Assembly (NCBI GenBank): GCA_963718305.1
Contig: CAVQZG010000003.1
Span: 1-64,000, forward strand
Reading direction: 5' to 3'
Length of the DNA stretch: 64,000 nucleotides
From: RYN-230 sp963718305
GTDB lineage: Bacteria > Actinomycetota > Actinomycetes > Streptosporangiales > Streptosporangiaceae
Under the pieces are notes generated by a model. That model was not told the DNA's origin. It did no database searches and saw nothing but the letters and a program-made list of their open reading frames with translations. The position numbers were made by a program, and so were the translations under genes. This document shows positions 44,581-53,621 of the stretch, one piece after another. The stretch's first letter is position 1. Each line of letters starts with the position of its first letter.

Positions 44581-46725
44581 CTATTCAGCCGCGGTGGCCG
44601 CCATCTTGTCGGCCAGATGCGACGGGAGCGGTTCGTACCGCAGGTAGCTGCGGCTGAACGAGCCGGTGCCGTGCGACATCGAGCGCAGGTCGATCGCGTA
44701 CCGGGTGAGTTCCAGCTGCGGCACTTCGGCCTTGACCAGCGTGCGCCCGCCAGCCACCGGCTCGGTGCCGAGCACCCGGCCGCGCCGCGAGGACAGGTCG
44801 GACATGACCGCCCCCACGTAGTCGTCCACGACCAGCACGGACAGCTCGTCCACCGGCTCGAGCAGCAGCACCTTGGCCTTGTCCGCGGCGTCCCGCAGGG
44901 CCGCCCGGCCCGCCTTCTGGAAGGCCATGTCCGAGGAGTCCACCGGGTGCGCCTTGCCGTCGAACAGGGTGACCCTGACGTCGACCATCGGGTAGCCGGC
45001 CATCACCCCCTGCTCCAGCTGGGCCCGCACGCCCTTCTCCACCGAGGGGATGAACTGGCGGGGCACCACGCCCCCGACGACCTTGTCCACGAACTCGAAG
45101 CCGGTGCCCGACGTGGTCGGCTCCACCTCGATGTGGCACACGCCGAATTCGCCGTGCCCGCCGGTCTGCTTGACGTTGCGGCCCAGTCCCCGGGCCTTCC
45201 CGGCCACCGTCTCGCGCAGCGGGACCCGCAGGCCCTTGGTTTCCACGCCCACCCCGTACCGCGAGGACAGCCGGTCCAGCAGCAGGTCCGAATGGGCTTC
45301 GCCCATGCACCACAGGACCAGCTGGCGGGTTTCGGAGTTGTTCTCCATCCGCAGCGTCGGGTCCTCGGCCACCAGGCGGTAGATCGCCTGGGACATCTTG
45401 TCCTCGTCGGCCTTGGACTTGGCGGAGATGGCTACCGGGAGCAGCGGGTCGGGGATGGACCACGGCTCCATCAGCAGCGGATGGTCCTTGTCCGACAGGG
45501 TGTCGCCGGTCTCGGCGCTGGACAGCTTGGCCACGGCGCAGATGTCCCCGGCCACGCACTGCGGCACCGGGCGCTGCTGCTTGCCCAGCGGCGAGGTGAG
45601 GGCGCCGATCCGCTCGTCCATGTCATGGTCAGCGTGACCACGCTCGGCCAGGCCGTGCCCGGAGACGTGCACCGCCGCATCGGGCCGCAGGGTCCCGGAG
45701 AACACCCGGACCAGGCTGATCCGCCCCACATAGGGGTCGGACGTGGTCTTGACCACCTCGGCCAGCAACGGCCCGTCCGGGTCACAGGACAGCCCGGTGA
45801 CCGCCTTGCCGTCCAGGGTGGTCACGCCGGGCAGGGGATGCTCGGCGGGGGCCGGGAACGCCTGGGTCATGATCTCCAGCAGTTCGGCCAGCCCGATGCC
45901 CTGGAGGCTCGACGTGGCCAGCACCGGGTAGAAGCTGCCCTGGGCGACGGCCTTCTCCAGGTCCTCGATCAGCACCTTGGGATCGATGGTCTCCCCGGAC
46001 AGGTACCGGTCCATGAGGGTCTCGTCTTCGCTTTCCTGGATGACGCCCTCGATCAGTGCGCTGCGCATCTCCTCGGCCCGGTCGGCCTGGTCCGCGTCCG
46101 GGTCTCGCTCGGTGCGCGTGCCGCTGCTGTAGTCGTAGAAGCGCCCGGACAGCAGGCCGATCAGCCCGGCCACGGCCCCGGGACCCGAGGTCACCGGCAG
46201 GTAGAGCGGCGCGACGGAGTCGCCGAACGCGTCCTGGCAGGCCTGCAGGGCCTCGTCGAAGTCGGCCCGCTGATGATCCAGCTTGGTGATGACCACGGCC
46301 CGGGGCATCCCGACGCTGGCGCACTCCTCCCACAGCATCCGGGTCAGCCCGTCCACCCCGTCGGTGGCCGGCACGGTGAACAGGGCGGCGTCCGCGGCCC
46401 GCAGGCCCGCCCGCAGGTCACCGGTGAAATCGGCGTACCCTGGTGTGTCGAGGAGGTTGATCTTGATCCCGGCGTGCACCACCGGTGCCAGGGTCAGGTT
46501 CACCGAGCGTTGCTGCCGGACTTCCACCTCATCGAAGTCGCTAACCGTGGTGCCGTCTTCCACCCGTCCGGTCCGCGGGATGGCGCCCGTACCCGCCAGG
46601 AGAGCCTCGACCAGAGTTGTCTTGCCTGACCCGGAATGGCCGACCAGCGCGACATTCCGCACGCTGCCGGGCTGATCGGCCCCTGCTGTACCGCCTGTAG
46701 CTGTCGATCCTCTCCTGTCGGTCAT
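44581..46725 (-). CDS. Elongation factor G-like GTPase (EF-G2/FusA2 type)
   Basis: 714 residues of translational-GTPase architecture: G1 GHSGSGKTT, G3 DTPGYADF, G4 TKLD (NKxD-like), then domains II-V with ETVAGKARGLGRNVKQTGGH and SMSHGTGSFSRSYLRYEPLP. The switch I region is divergent and G4 reads TKLD. This is the second EF-G clade of Actinobacteria, related to M. tuberculosis FusA2, whose role is not settled; it is thought not to replace EF-G in elongation. ATG 46725 has AGGAGG upstream. It is on the opposite strand and interrupts the thrS-HIT-pgsA order seen in other genera. Confidence 0.88.
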   Translation of the reverse strand: MTDRRGSTATGGTAGADQPGSVRNVALVGHSGSGKTTLVEALLAGTGAIPRTGRVEDGTTVSDFDEVEVRQQRSVNLTLAPVVHAGIKINLLDTPGYADFTGDLRAGLRAADAALFTVPATDGVDGLTRMLWEECASVGMPRAVVITKLDHQRADFDEALQACQDAFGDSVAPLYLPVTSGPGAVAGLIGLLSGRFYDYSSGTRTERDPDADQADRAEEMRSALIEGVIQESEDETLMDRYLSGETIDPKVLIEDLEKAVAQGSFYPVLATSSLQGIGLAELLEIMTQAFPAPAEHPLPGVTTLDGKAVTGLSCDPDGPLLAEVVKTTSDPYVGRISLVRVFSGTLRPDAAVHVSGHGLAERGHADHDMDERIGALTSPLGKQQRPVPQCVAGDICAVAKLSSAETGDTLSDKDHPLLMEPWSIPDPLLPVAISAKSKADEDKMSQAIYRLVAEDPTLRMENNSETRQLVLWCMGEAHSDLLLDRLSSRYGVGVETKGLRVPLRETVAGKARGLGRNVKQTGGHGEFGVCHIEVEPTTSGTGFEFVDKVVGGVVPRQFIPSVEKGVRAQLEQGVMAGYPMVDVRVTLFDGKAHPVDSSDMAFQKAGRAALRDAADKAKVLLLEPVDELSVLVVDDYVGAVMSDLSSRRGRVLGTEPVAGGRTLVKAEVPQLELTRYAIDLRSMSHGTGSFSRSYLRYEPLPSHLADKMAATAAE

Positions 46726-46851
46726 GAGTACTCGCCTCCTACGACGCTGTTCGGCTGCCTCACAGCCAGCCTTTACCTGCTGGACACCCGACCACAAGCC
46801 CCCAGCCGGAATCGTCCCTCCTGTCCACTCCGCCAGTAGGATCGGACGGCC

Positions 46852-47626
46852 ATGCTGAACGCCCTGAGACCCTTCTTCGCCCGCCTGCTGCGGCCGGTCG
46901 GCGAGGCGCTGGCGCGCACCCCCATCACCCCGAACATGATCACGGCCATCGGCACGGTCGGCGTGGCCGTCGGGCGCGCTCTGGCTGTTCCCCACCGGGC
47001 ACCTGTTCGCCGGGACCCTGGTGTGCTGGGGCTTCGCCATGTTCGACATGCTGGACGGCCTGCTGGCCCGGATGAAAGGGACATCTGGGGCGTGGGGGGC
47101 GTTCCTGGATTCGACCCTGGACCGGATCGGGGACTCGGCGGTCTTCGGCGGCCTGGCCATCTACCTGGCCCGCGACCATCAGCCGGTGCTGGCCTGCGTG
47201 GCATTGTTCTGCCTGGTCGCGGGGTCGATGGTGTCGTATGCCCGGGCCCGGGCCGAGGGGATAGGCGTGCGCGCCGACGTGGGCGTGGCCGAGCGCTCGG
47301 AGCGGCTGGTGCTCGTGCTGGTCGTGGCCGGCCTCACCGGGCTGGGCGTGCCGTTCGTCCTGGCCATCGGGCTGTGGGTGCTCGCGGTGGGCAGCACGGT
47401 CACGTTCGTCCAGCGCGTCCTGGTGGTACGCAAGGCGGTCGGCCCGCGCGCCGCGGGGCAGCCCGCCGCCGGGGCTGCGGGCCAGGGCCACAGCGTCCCG
47501 GGCAGCAGCGGCCCGGGAAACAAGGCCGCGGGTCACGGCGGGACGGGTAACGGCGTACCCGGTGCCGGCCCGGCCGCGGCGGTTCGCGACCCTGGGGAGA
47601 GCGGCGCGCGAAAGGATAAGGCGTGA
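46852..47626 (+). CDS. pgsA: Phosphatidylinositol phosphate synthase (PgsA), frame-shifted near residue 41
   Basis: A CDP-alcohol phosphatidyltransferase. The start MLNALRPFFARLLRPVGEAL with LARTPITPNMITAIGTVGVA is in one frame; after about 46975 the protein goes on in the next (ALWLFPTGHLFAGTL, then MFDMLDGLLARMKGTSGAWG and AFLDSTLDRIGD). The catalytic signature D-G-(2)-A-R-(8-9)-G-(3)-D-(3)-D is intact. One extra C in GTCGGGCGCGC explains the shift. The C-terminal 50 residues are a G/A/P-rich tail. TAGGAT, 9 bases before the ATG, could be the -10 of a leaderless transcript. It makes the PI precursor used by PimA. As this gene is essential in relatives, an error in the sequence is likely. 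Confidence 0.85.
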
Positions 47627-48597
47627 CCTCGGTACGGGACCGGCTGACCGACGCCGGGTATGCCCTCGGCTGGAGCCTGGTCTGCCGGATACCGGAATCC
47701 TGGGCCCGCCGCGGCTTCCAGTTCGGCGCGGACCTCGCCTGGCGCCGCCAGGGGCCCGGAGTCCAGGTGCTCGAGGCGAACCTGCTCCGCGTCACCGGCC
47801 CGTCCGTGACCGGCAAGCAACTGCGCGCGCTGTCCCGGCAGACCATGCGCTCCTACGCCCGCTACTGGCTGGAGGCGTTCCGGCTGCCGGTGATCGGCCA
47901 GCAGCGGATCCAGGCGGACATGCACGCGACCGGGGAGGAGAACATCCAGGACAACCTGGCCGCCGGACGCGGGGTGATCATCGCCCTGCCGCACACCGGC
48001 AACTACGAGCTGGCCGGGGCCTGGATCATCGGCCGCGGGGTGGGCAAGTTCACCACGGTCGCCGAGCGGCTCAAGCCCGAGTCCCTGTTCCGCCGGTTCC
48101 TCGAATTCCGCGAAGGGCTCGGCATGGAGGTGCTCCCGGCCAGCGGCGGGGACAGCCGGTTCGGCGTGCTGGCCCAGCGGCTCCGGGCCGGCGGCCTGGT
48201 CTGCCTGGTCTCCGACCGGGACGTCACCGGCCGCGGCATCGAGGTGGAGTTCTTCGGCGAGAAGGCACGGATGATGGCGGGCCCCGCCGCGCTGGCCGTG
48301 CAGACCGGCGCGGCCCTGCTCCCCACCACGCTGTGGTTCGACGGACCCGACTGGAGAGCTCGTATCTCTAACGAAGTTCCGGTGCCGGAGTCCGGAACCC
48401 GGCGGGAGAAAGTCGCGGCGATGACCCAGGCGGTCGCCCGGGACTACGAGGACGGCATCCGCGCGCACCCGCAAGACTGGCACATGCTCCAGAAGGTCTT
48501 CGTCGCTGATCTCGACCCGGAGCGGCTGGCCGCCGCGGATCGCGCGGAACGCGGTGACGGCGAACCGGCCAGCACGAGCGCGGGTGGCGGACCGTGA
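47623..48597 (+). CDS. patA: Phosphatidylinositol mannoside acyltransferase
   Basis: 324 residues of the lysophospholipid/LpxL-type acyltransferase family, here in PIM synthesis. The HX4(D/E) motif is ALPHTGNYELAGAW; SDRDVTGRGIEVEFFGEKAR and GPAALAVQTGAALLP are the following conserved blocks, and DWHMLQKVFVADL is the usual end. The GTG at 47623 overlaps the pgsA stop by 4 bp and its own stop overlaps pimA by 4 bp, so the three are one operon. It likely adds the acyl chain to the first mannose of PIM on the inner face of the membrane. Confidence 0.9.
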   Translation: MTSVRDRLTDAGYALGWSLVCRIPESWARRGFQFGADLAWRRQGPGVQVLEANLLRVTGPSVTGKQLRALSRQTMRSYARYWLEAFRLPVIGQQRIQADMHATGEENIQDNLAAGRGVIIALPHTGNYELAGAWIIGRGVGKFTTVAERLKPESLFRRFLEFREGLGMEVLPASGGDSRFGVLAQRLRAGGLVCLVSDRDVTGRGIEVEFFGEKARMMAGPAALAVQTGAALLPTTLWFDGPDWRARISNEVPVPESGTRREKVAAMTQAVARDYEDGIRAHPQDWHMLQKVFVADLDPERLAAADRAERGDGEPASTSAGGGP

Positions 48598-49721
48598 GAG
48601 TCGGCATCGTCTGTCCCTACACCTGGGCGGTGCCCGGCGGGGTACAGCAGCACATCCGGGACCTGGCCGAGGCGCTGATCGGCCTGGGCCACGACGTCTC
48701 GGTGATCTCGCCCGCCGACGACGACACCCCGCTGCCCGCCTACGTGGTGCCCGCCGGCCGGGCCGTCCCGGTGCCCTACAACGGGTCGGTGGCCCGGCTG
48801 GCCTTCGGGTTCCTGTCCGCCAGCCGCGTCCGGCGCTGGGTCAAGGAAGGCGGGTTCGACGTGCTGCACGTGCACGAGCCGGCCGCGCCCAGCCTGTCCC
48901 TGCTGGCCTGCTGGGTGGCGGACGGGCCGATCGTGGCCACCGTGCACACCGCCACCACGCGGTCCCGGGTCATGCACGCCTCCGGGCCGGCCCTGCGGAC
49001 CGCGCTGGAGAAGGTCAACGGATGGATCGCGGTCTCCGAGGCCGCGCGCACCACCCTGGTCGAGCACATCGGCGGCGACGCGGTGCTGATCCCGAACGGG
49101 GTGACCGTCAGCCGGTATGAGAAGGCCAGCCCGCTGCCAGGCTGGCCCGGGGAAGGCGGCGCGCTCGGCTTCCTGGGCCGGATGGACGAACCGCGCAAGG
49201 GCCTGGACGTGCTGCTGCGCGCGTTCGCCGAGCTGGGCGCGCAGCGGCCCGGACTGCGGCTGCTCATCGCCGGGCCGGGTGACGTGGACGATGTCCTGGC
49301 CAAGGTCCCCGCGCCGCTGCGCCCGCGGGTGATCCTGCCCGGCCAGGTCAGCGAGGAGGACAAGGCCCGCGTCTATCACTCGGTCGACGTGTTCTGCGCG
49401 CCCAACACCGGCGGGGAGAGCTTCGGCATCGTGCTCGCCGAGGCCATGGCGGCGGGGGCACCCATCGCGGCCAGCGACCTCGACGCGTTCCGGAAGGTGC
49501 TGCGCGGCGGCCGGGCGGGAGAGCTGTTCGAGACCGGTGACGCGGCGGCGCTGGCTGAGGCGGCCGGGCGGCTGCTCGACGACCCGGCGCGGCGGGCCGC
49601 CCTGTCCGAGGCGGCCTCCGAGGCGGTCCGGGCCTATGACTGGCCGGTCGTGGCCCGCGACGTGATCCGCGTCTACGAGGCGGTGATGGCCGCGTCCGGC
49701 CAGGTCGGGGTGGCCACATGA
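48594..49721 (+). CDS. pimA: Phosphatidylinositol alpha-mannosyltransferase
   Basis: 375 residues, GT4 family. The N-terminal GT-B fold begins VGIVCPYTWAVPGGVQQHI, the PI/donor loop typical of PimA, and VLHVHEPAAPSLSLL; the donor domain has LGRMDEPRKGLDVLLRAF and the EX7E motif ESFGIVLAEAMAAG. It moves mannose from GDP-mannose to phosphatidylinositol in the cytoplasm. It overlaps the acyltransferase gene and completes the PI-acyltransferase-mannosyltransferase order found in Mycobacterium. Confidence 0.93.
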   Translation: MRVGIVCPYTWAVPGGVQQHIRDLAEALIGLGHDVSVISPADDDTPLPAYVVPAGRAVPVPYNGSVARLAFGFLSASRVRRWVKEGGFDVLHVHEPAAPSLSLLACWVADGPIVATVHTATTRSRVMHASGPALRTALEKVNGWIAVSEAARTTLVEHIGGDAVLIPNGVTVSRYEKASPLPGWPGEGGALGFLGRMDEPRKGLDVLLRAFAELGAQRPGLRLLIAGPGDVDDVLAKVPAPLRPRVILPGQVSEEDKARVYHSVDVFCAPNTGGESFGIVLAEAMAAGAPIAASDLDAFRKVLRGGRAGELFETGDAAALAEAAGRLLDDPARRAALSEAASEAVRAYDWPVVARDVIRVYEAVMAASGQVGVAT

Positions 49722-49746
49722 GCCAGGGCCTGCGGGTCGGTGCCCG

Positions 49747-50310
49747 ATGCTGATCGACGTCATCCTCATCGCCGTGGCGGCGGTGCTCGTGGGCGTGTAC
49801 GTGTCCTGGCGGGCGGGCCGCCTCGACCGGCTGCACGCGCGGGTGGACGGGGCCCGGGCCGCGCTCGACGCGGCGCTGGTCCGGCGCAGCTCGGTCGCGC
49901 TGGAACTAGCCGCCTGCGGCCTGCTCGACCCGGCCACCAGCCTGCTGCTGGCCGGTGCGGCGCACGACGCGCGGGCGGCCGGTGAGCCGAACGAGCTCGC
50001 CGAGAGCGATCTGACCCGGGCCCTGCGGGCCGTGCTCAGCCAGCCTGATTTCCGGGCCTCCCTGGACGGCCAGGGCAGCGTCGACGAGCTGCTCGACGAG
50101 CTGGAGTCCGCCGCCCACCAGGTGTTCCTGGCCCGCAAGTTCTACAACGACGCGGTCGCCGCGACCCAGGCGGCGCGGCGCCGCTGGCTGGCCCGGGTGC
50201 TCGGGCTGGCCGGGGGAGCGCCCCTGCCGGCCTTCTTCGAGATGGATGACTCGCTGGTCGTCGCGACGGCCGAGGCCGGAGGCTCCGACATGCCCCATTT
50301 GACCAGCTGA
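49747..50310 (+). CDS. LemA-like membrane-anchored helical protein
   Basis: 187 residues: an N-terminal membrane helix (MLIDVILIAVAAVLVGVYVS), then a long helical part (LDRLHARVDGARAALDAALV, RRSSVALELAA) and, after a D/E-rich middle, KFYNDAVAATQAARRRWLAR, a motif that closely recalls LemA proteins (RRFYNxAVxxxN). The last 25 residues (LPAFFEMDD) match the LemA C-terminal F-F. A protein of this kind follows pimA in several actinobacteria. Role unknown; it may have a scaffold function in the envelope. The start is 26 bp after pimA. Confidence 0.65.
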   Translation: MLIDVILIAVAAVLVGVYVSWRAGRLDRLHARVDGARAALDAALVRRSSVALELAACGLLDPATSLLLAGAAHDARAAGEPNELAESDLTRALRAVLSQPDFRASLDGQGSVDELLDELESAAHQVFLARKFYNDAVAATQAARRRWLARVLGLAGGAPLPAFFEMDDSLVVATAEAGGSDMPHLTS

Positions 50311-50364
50311 CCGAGCGCCTACCATGGACGTAACTCAACTCTGCCGATCCGAATGAGGTCCACC

Positions 50365-51303
50365 GTGTCACGCAGTACCGCATCCAGCTCCGTGAGCCCC
50401 TCCGCGACGGAGGCCGCAGCCACGCAGACCGGCACCGCGCGGGTCAAGCGGGGCATGGCGGACATGCTCAAGGGCGGCGTGATCATGGACGTGGTAACGC
50501 CGGATCAGGCCAAGATCGCCGAGGACGCCGGGGCCGTCGCGGTGATGGCGCTGGAGCGGGTCCCGGCCGACATCCGCGCCCAGGGCGGCGTGGCCCGGAT
50601 GAGCGACCCCGACATGATCGACGGGATCATCCAGGCGGTGTCCATCCCGGTCATGGCCAAGTGCCGGATCGGGCACTTCGCTGAGGCGCAGGTCCTCCAG
50701 GCCATCGGGGTGGACTACATCGACGAGTCCGAGGTGCTGACCCCGGCCGACGAAGCCCACCACGTGGACAAGTGGGAGTTCACCGTGCCGTTCGTGTGCG
50801 GCGCGACCAACCTGGGCGAGGCGCTCCGGCGGCTGGCCGAGGGCGCGGCCATGATCAGGTCCAAGGGGGAGGCGGGCACCGGCAACGTGGTCGAGGCCAC
50901 CCGGCACATGCGCTCCATCTCCGCCGCCATCCGCGGCCTGGGCACGCTGCGGGACGAGGAACTCTACGCGGCCGCCAAGGACCTGCAGGCTCCTTACGAG
51001 CTGGTCGCCGAGGTCGCCCGGCTGGGCAAGCTGCCGGTCGTGCTGTTCACCGCGGGCGGCATCGCCACCCCCGCCGACGCGGCGATGATGATGCAGCTGG
51101 GCGCCGAAGGGGTCTTCGTCGGCTCGGGGATCTTCAAGTCCGGTGACCCGGCCGCCCGCGCCGCCGCGATCGTGAAGGCCACCACCTTCCACGACGACCC
51201 CGACGTCGTGGCCAAGGTGTCCCGCGGGCTCGGTGAGCCCATGGTCGGGATCAGCACCGACACCCTGCCCCCCGCCGACCGTTACGCCAGCCGCGGCTGG
51301 TGA
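50365..51303 (+). CDS. pdxS: Pyridoxal 5'-phosphate synthase, synthase subunit
   Basis: 312 residues. The PdxS barrel joins ribose 5-phosphate, glyceraldehyde 3-phosphate and ammonia into PLP. Clear motifs: KRGMADMLKGGVIMDVVTPD, ALERVPADIRAQGGVARMSD, and KCRIGHFAEAQVLQAIGVDY carrying the first catalytic lysine, then NLGEALRRLAEGAAMIRSKG with the second lysine, and FTAGGIATPADAAMMMQLGA. GTG 50365 follows GAGGT; an ATG at 50353 is in frame. The glutaminase partner pdxT is downstream, separated by an unrelated gene. Confidence 0.96.
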   Translation: MSRSTASSSVSPSATEAAATQTGTARVKRGMADMLKGGVIMDVVTPDQAKIAEDAGAVAVMALERVPADIRAQGGVARMSDPDMIDGIIQAVSIPVMAKCRIGHFAEAQVLQAIGVDYIDESEVLTPADEAHHVDKWEFTVPFVCGATNLGEALRRLAEGAAMIRSKGEAGTGNVVEATRHMRSISAAIRGLGTLRDEELYAAAKDLQAPYELVAEVARLGKLPVVLFTAGGIATPADAAMMMQLGAEGVFVGSGIFKSGDPAARAAAIVKATTFHDDPDVVAKVSRGLGEPMVGISTDTLPPADRYASRGW

Positions 51304-51415
51304 CTGAGCGGGCTGCCCCCTCCGGCGCTGGCGTCCGGCCAGCGCTGACGGGGCACCCTCGTTCCCTGGTTTTACGTACCGTCTTCACCCACCCACTGGG
51401 GGAGGGGAGCGGCAG

Positions 51416-52135
51416 ATGTTCGAGAAGTTCACTGACCGGGCTCGCCGGGTCGTCGTCCTGGCCCAGGAAGAGGCCCGGCTGCTCAACCACGACTACATCG
51501 GCACCGAGCACCTCCTGCTGGGCCTGATCCACGAGGGCGAGGGCGTGGCGGCCAGGGCCCTGGAATCCCTCGGGATCAGCCTGGAAGACGTCCGGCGCAA
51601 CGTCGAGGAGATGGTCCCCCGGGGGCAGCACGAGCTGTCCGGGCATATCCCGTTCACCCCGCGGGCCAAGAAGGTGCTTGAGCTCTCCCTGCGCGAGTCC
51701 CAGCAGCTCGGGCACGACTACATCGGCACCGAGCACATCCTGCTCGGCCTCATCCGCGAGGGTGAGGGCGTGGCGGCCCAGGTGCTGGTCAACCTGGGCG
51801 CGGACCTGAACCGGGTCCGCCAGCAGGTACTCCAGCTCCTGCGCGGGCGCGAGGAGGCCGGTGAGAGTGTGGCCGGCGGCCGGTGGGAGTCGGCCGAGGG
51901 CCTGGCCGGGAGGGAGCCCGAGATGCACATCGTGGGCTCGCCAGCCCAGATGGCGGAGATCCTCGCGCGGCTGCGCTCGATCGACGCCAGGCTGGCCGCC
52001 GTGCAGCGGCACCTGGGCCTGGAGGCGCAGGAGCCCGGGCCGGCCGCGGGAGAGGAGCCCGCCCCGCGGCCCGGGCCCGCCGGCCCGCCAGAGGACGAAG
52101 GCCCCGCCGCGCAGGCCGGTCCCCAGGCCGGCTGA
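51416..52135 (+). CDS. Stand-alone ClpC N-domain protein (no AAA+ modules)
   Basis: 239 residues. The first about 145 match the ClpC N-terminal double Clp repeat almost word for word: MFEKFTDRARRVVVLAQEEA, LNHDYIGTEHLLLGLIHEGE, then HIPFTPRAKKVLELSLRESQ and LGHDYIGTEHILLGLIREGE. ClpC continues with two AAA+ domains, but here a short linker (MAEILARLRSIDARLAAVQR, perhaps a coiled coil) and a P/G/E-rich tail end the protein. It has a good ribosome site (GGGGAGCGGCAG before ATG 51416) and no sign of decay. It could bind ClpC adaptors or substrates (arginine-phosphate pockets) and compete with ClpC. It lies between pdxS and pdxT. Confidence 0.88.
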   Translation: MFEKFTDRARRVVVLAQEEARLLNHDYIGTEHLLLGLIHEGEGVAARALESLGISLEDVRRNVEEMVPRGQHELSGHIPFTPRAKKVLELSLRESQQLGHDYIGTEHILLGLIREGEGVAAQVLVNLGADLNRVRQQVLQLLRGREEAGESVAGGRWESAEGLAGREPEMHIVGSPAQMAEILARLRSIDARLAAVQRHLGLEAQEPGPAAGEEPAPRPGPAGPPEDEGPAAQAGPQAG

Positions 52136-52236
52136 CCGCAGTAGCCGCCGACGGCAGGGAAGATCCGCCCTGTTCCTGGTGTTGCACGCAGACCGCTACG
52201 CTCGAAGCAGCCCCACCCTGCCCGGAAGGACCCGTC

Positions 52237-52869
52237 ATGCCCGACCACATCCTCGATTCAGGGGGGCCCGCCACAGGGGGACCGGCTGTGGGCGTGCTCT
52301 CCCTCCAGGGTGACGTGGTCGAGCACTTCCGGGCGCTGGAGTCGGCCGGGGCCCGCCCGCTGCGGGTCCGCCGGCCGGACGAGCTCGACCAGGTGGACGG
52401 GCTGATCATCCCGGGCGGGGAGTCCACCACGATGTGGAAGCTCGCGGTGATCTTCGAGATGATGGAGCCGCTGCGCAAGCGGATCAGCGGGGGGATGCCC
52501 GTCTTCGGGTCGTGCGCTGGCATGATCATGCTGGCCGACCGGCTGCTGGACGGCATCGCGGGGCAGGAAACGCTGGGCGGCATCGACATGACCGTGCGGC
52601 GCAACGCGTTCGGGCGGCAGGTGGACTCGTTCGAGGCGGACATCCCGCTGACCGGGGTGCCCGGGCCGGCGCTGCGGGCCGTGTTCATCCGGGCGCCGTG
52701 GGTCGAGGACACCGGGCCGGACGTCGAGATACTCGGGGCTGACCCGGGCACCGGTAGGATCGTCGCGGTCCGCCAGGGCCCGGCGCTGGCCACCGCCTTC
52801 CACCCCGAGCTGACCGGCGACCTGCGGGTGCACAAGCTGTTTGTTGACATGGTGAGGGATCGGATATGA
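52237..52869 (+). CDS. pdxT: Pyridoxal 5'-phosphate synthase, glutaminase subunit
   Basis: 210 residues of the class I glutaminase fold. GVLSLQGDVVEH is the standard N-terminus, IPGGESTTMWKLA the glutamine-binding loop, catalytic Cys93 is in GSCAGMIMLA, FIRAPWVED is conserved and the catalytic His-x-Glu is in AFHPELTGD. It releases ammonia for PdxS. The ATG at 52237 follows CGGAAGGA. Its stop overlaps yebC by 4 bp (ATGA). Confidence 0.95.
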   Translation: MPDHILDSGGPATGGPAVGVLSLQGDVVEHFRALESAGARPLRVRRPDELDQVDGLIIPGGESTTMWKLAVIFEMMEPLRKRISGGMPVFGSCAGMIMLADRLLDGIAGQETLGGIDMTVRRNAFGRQVDSFEADIPLTGVPGPALRAVFIRAPWVEDTGPDVEILGADPGTGRIVAVRQGPALATAFHPELTGDLRVHKLFVDMVRDRI

Positions 52870-53618
52870 GCGGCCACTCCAAGTGGGCCACGACCAAGCA
52901 CAAGAAGGCGGTCATCGACGCCAGGCGGGGCAAGCTCTTCGCCAAGCTGATCAAGAACGTCGAGGTGGCGGCGCGGACCGGGGGTGCGGACCCGGCCGGC
53001 AACCCGACCTTGTATGACGCGGTGCAGAAGGCCAAGAAGAATTCCGTGCCGAACGAGAACATCGACCGGGCCATCCGGCGCGGGGCTGGCCTGGAAGCAG
53101 GCGGTGCCGCCTACGAGAACATCGCCTACGAGGGGTATGCGCCGGGCGGGGTCGCGGTGCTCGTGGAGTGCCTGACCGACAACCGGAACCGGGCCGCCGC
53201 CGACGTGCGGACCGCGCTGACCCGCAACGGCGGGACTATGGCTGACCCCGGCTCCGTGTCCTACCTCTTCCACCGCAAGGGCGTGGTGATCGTGCCCAAG
53301 GCGGACGGGGCGGGCGAGGACGACGTGCTCACCGCGGTGCTCGACGCGGGCGCCGAAGAGGTCAACGACCTGGGTGAGTCGTTCGAGGTGATCAGCGAGC
53401 CGACCGATCTCATCGCGGTCCGCAGCGCGCTGCAGCAGGCCGGGATCGAATACGACTCCGCCGAGGCGGCGTTCCTGCCGACGGTCGAGGTGGAGCTGGA
53501 CGAGGAGCAGGCCAAGCGGGTCTTCCGGCTGATCGAGGCGGTGGAGGACTCCGACGACGTCCAGGACGTCTACGCGAACTACTCGGTGCCTGACGACGTC
53601 ATGGAGAAGCTCGGCTGA
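52866..53618 (+). CDS. yebC: YebC/PmpR-family DNA-binding/translation factor
   Basis: 250 residues, the usual length: MSGHSKWATTKHKKAVIDAR, RGKLFAKLIKNVEVAARTGG, IDRAIRRGAGLEAG, YEGYAPGGVAVLVECLTDNR, and DVYANYSVPDDVMEKLG at the end. YebC-type proteins act as transcription regulators and in ribosome rescue at proline stretches. It is encoded next to the ruv genes in most bacteria, as here, though the Eis-like gene lies between. Confidence 0.95.
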   Translation: MSGHSKWATTKHKKAVIDARRGKLFAKLIKNVEVAARTGGADPAGNPTLYDAVQKAKKNSVPNENIDRAIRRGAGLEAGGAAYENIAYEGYAPGGVAVLVECLTDNRNRAAADVRTALTRNGGTMADPGSVSYLFHRKGVVIVPKADGAGEDDVLTAVLDAGAEEVNDLGESFEVISEPTDLIAVRSALQQAGIEYDSAEAAFLPTVEVELDEEQAKRVFRLIEAVEDSDDVQDVYANYSVPDDVMEKLG

Positions 53619-53621
53619 CGG

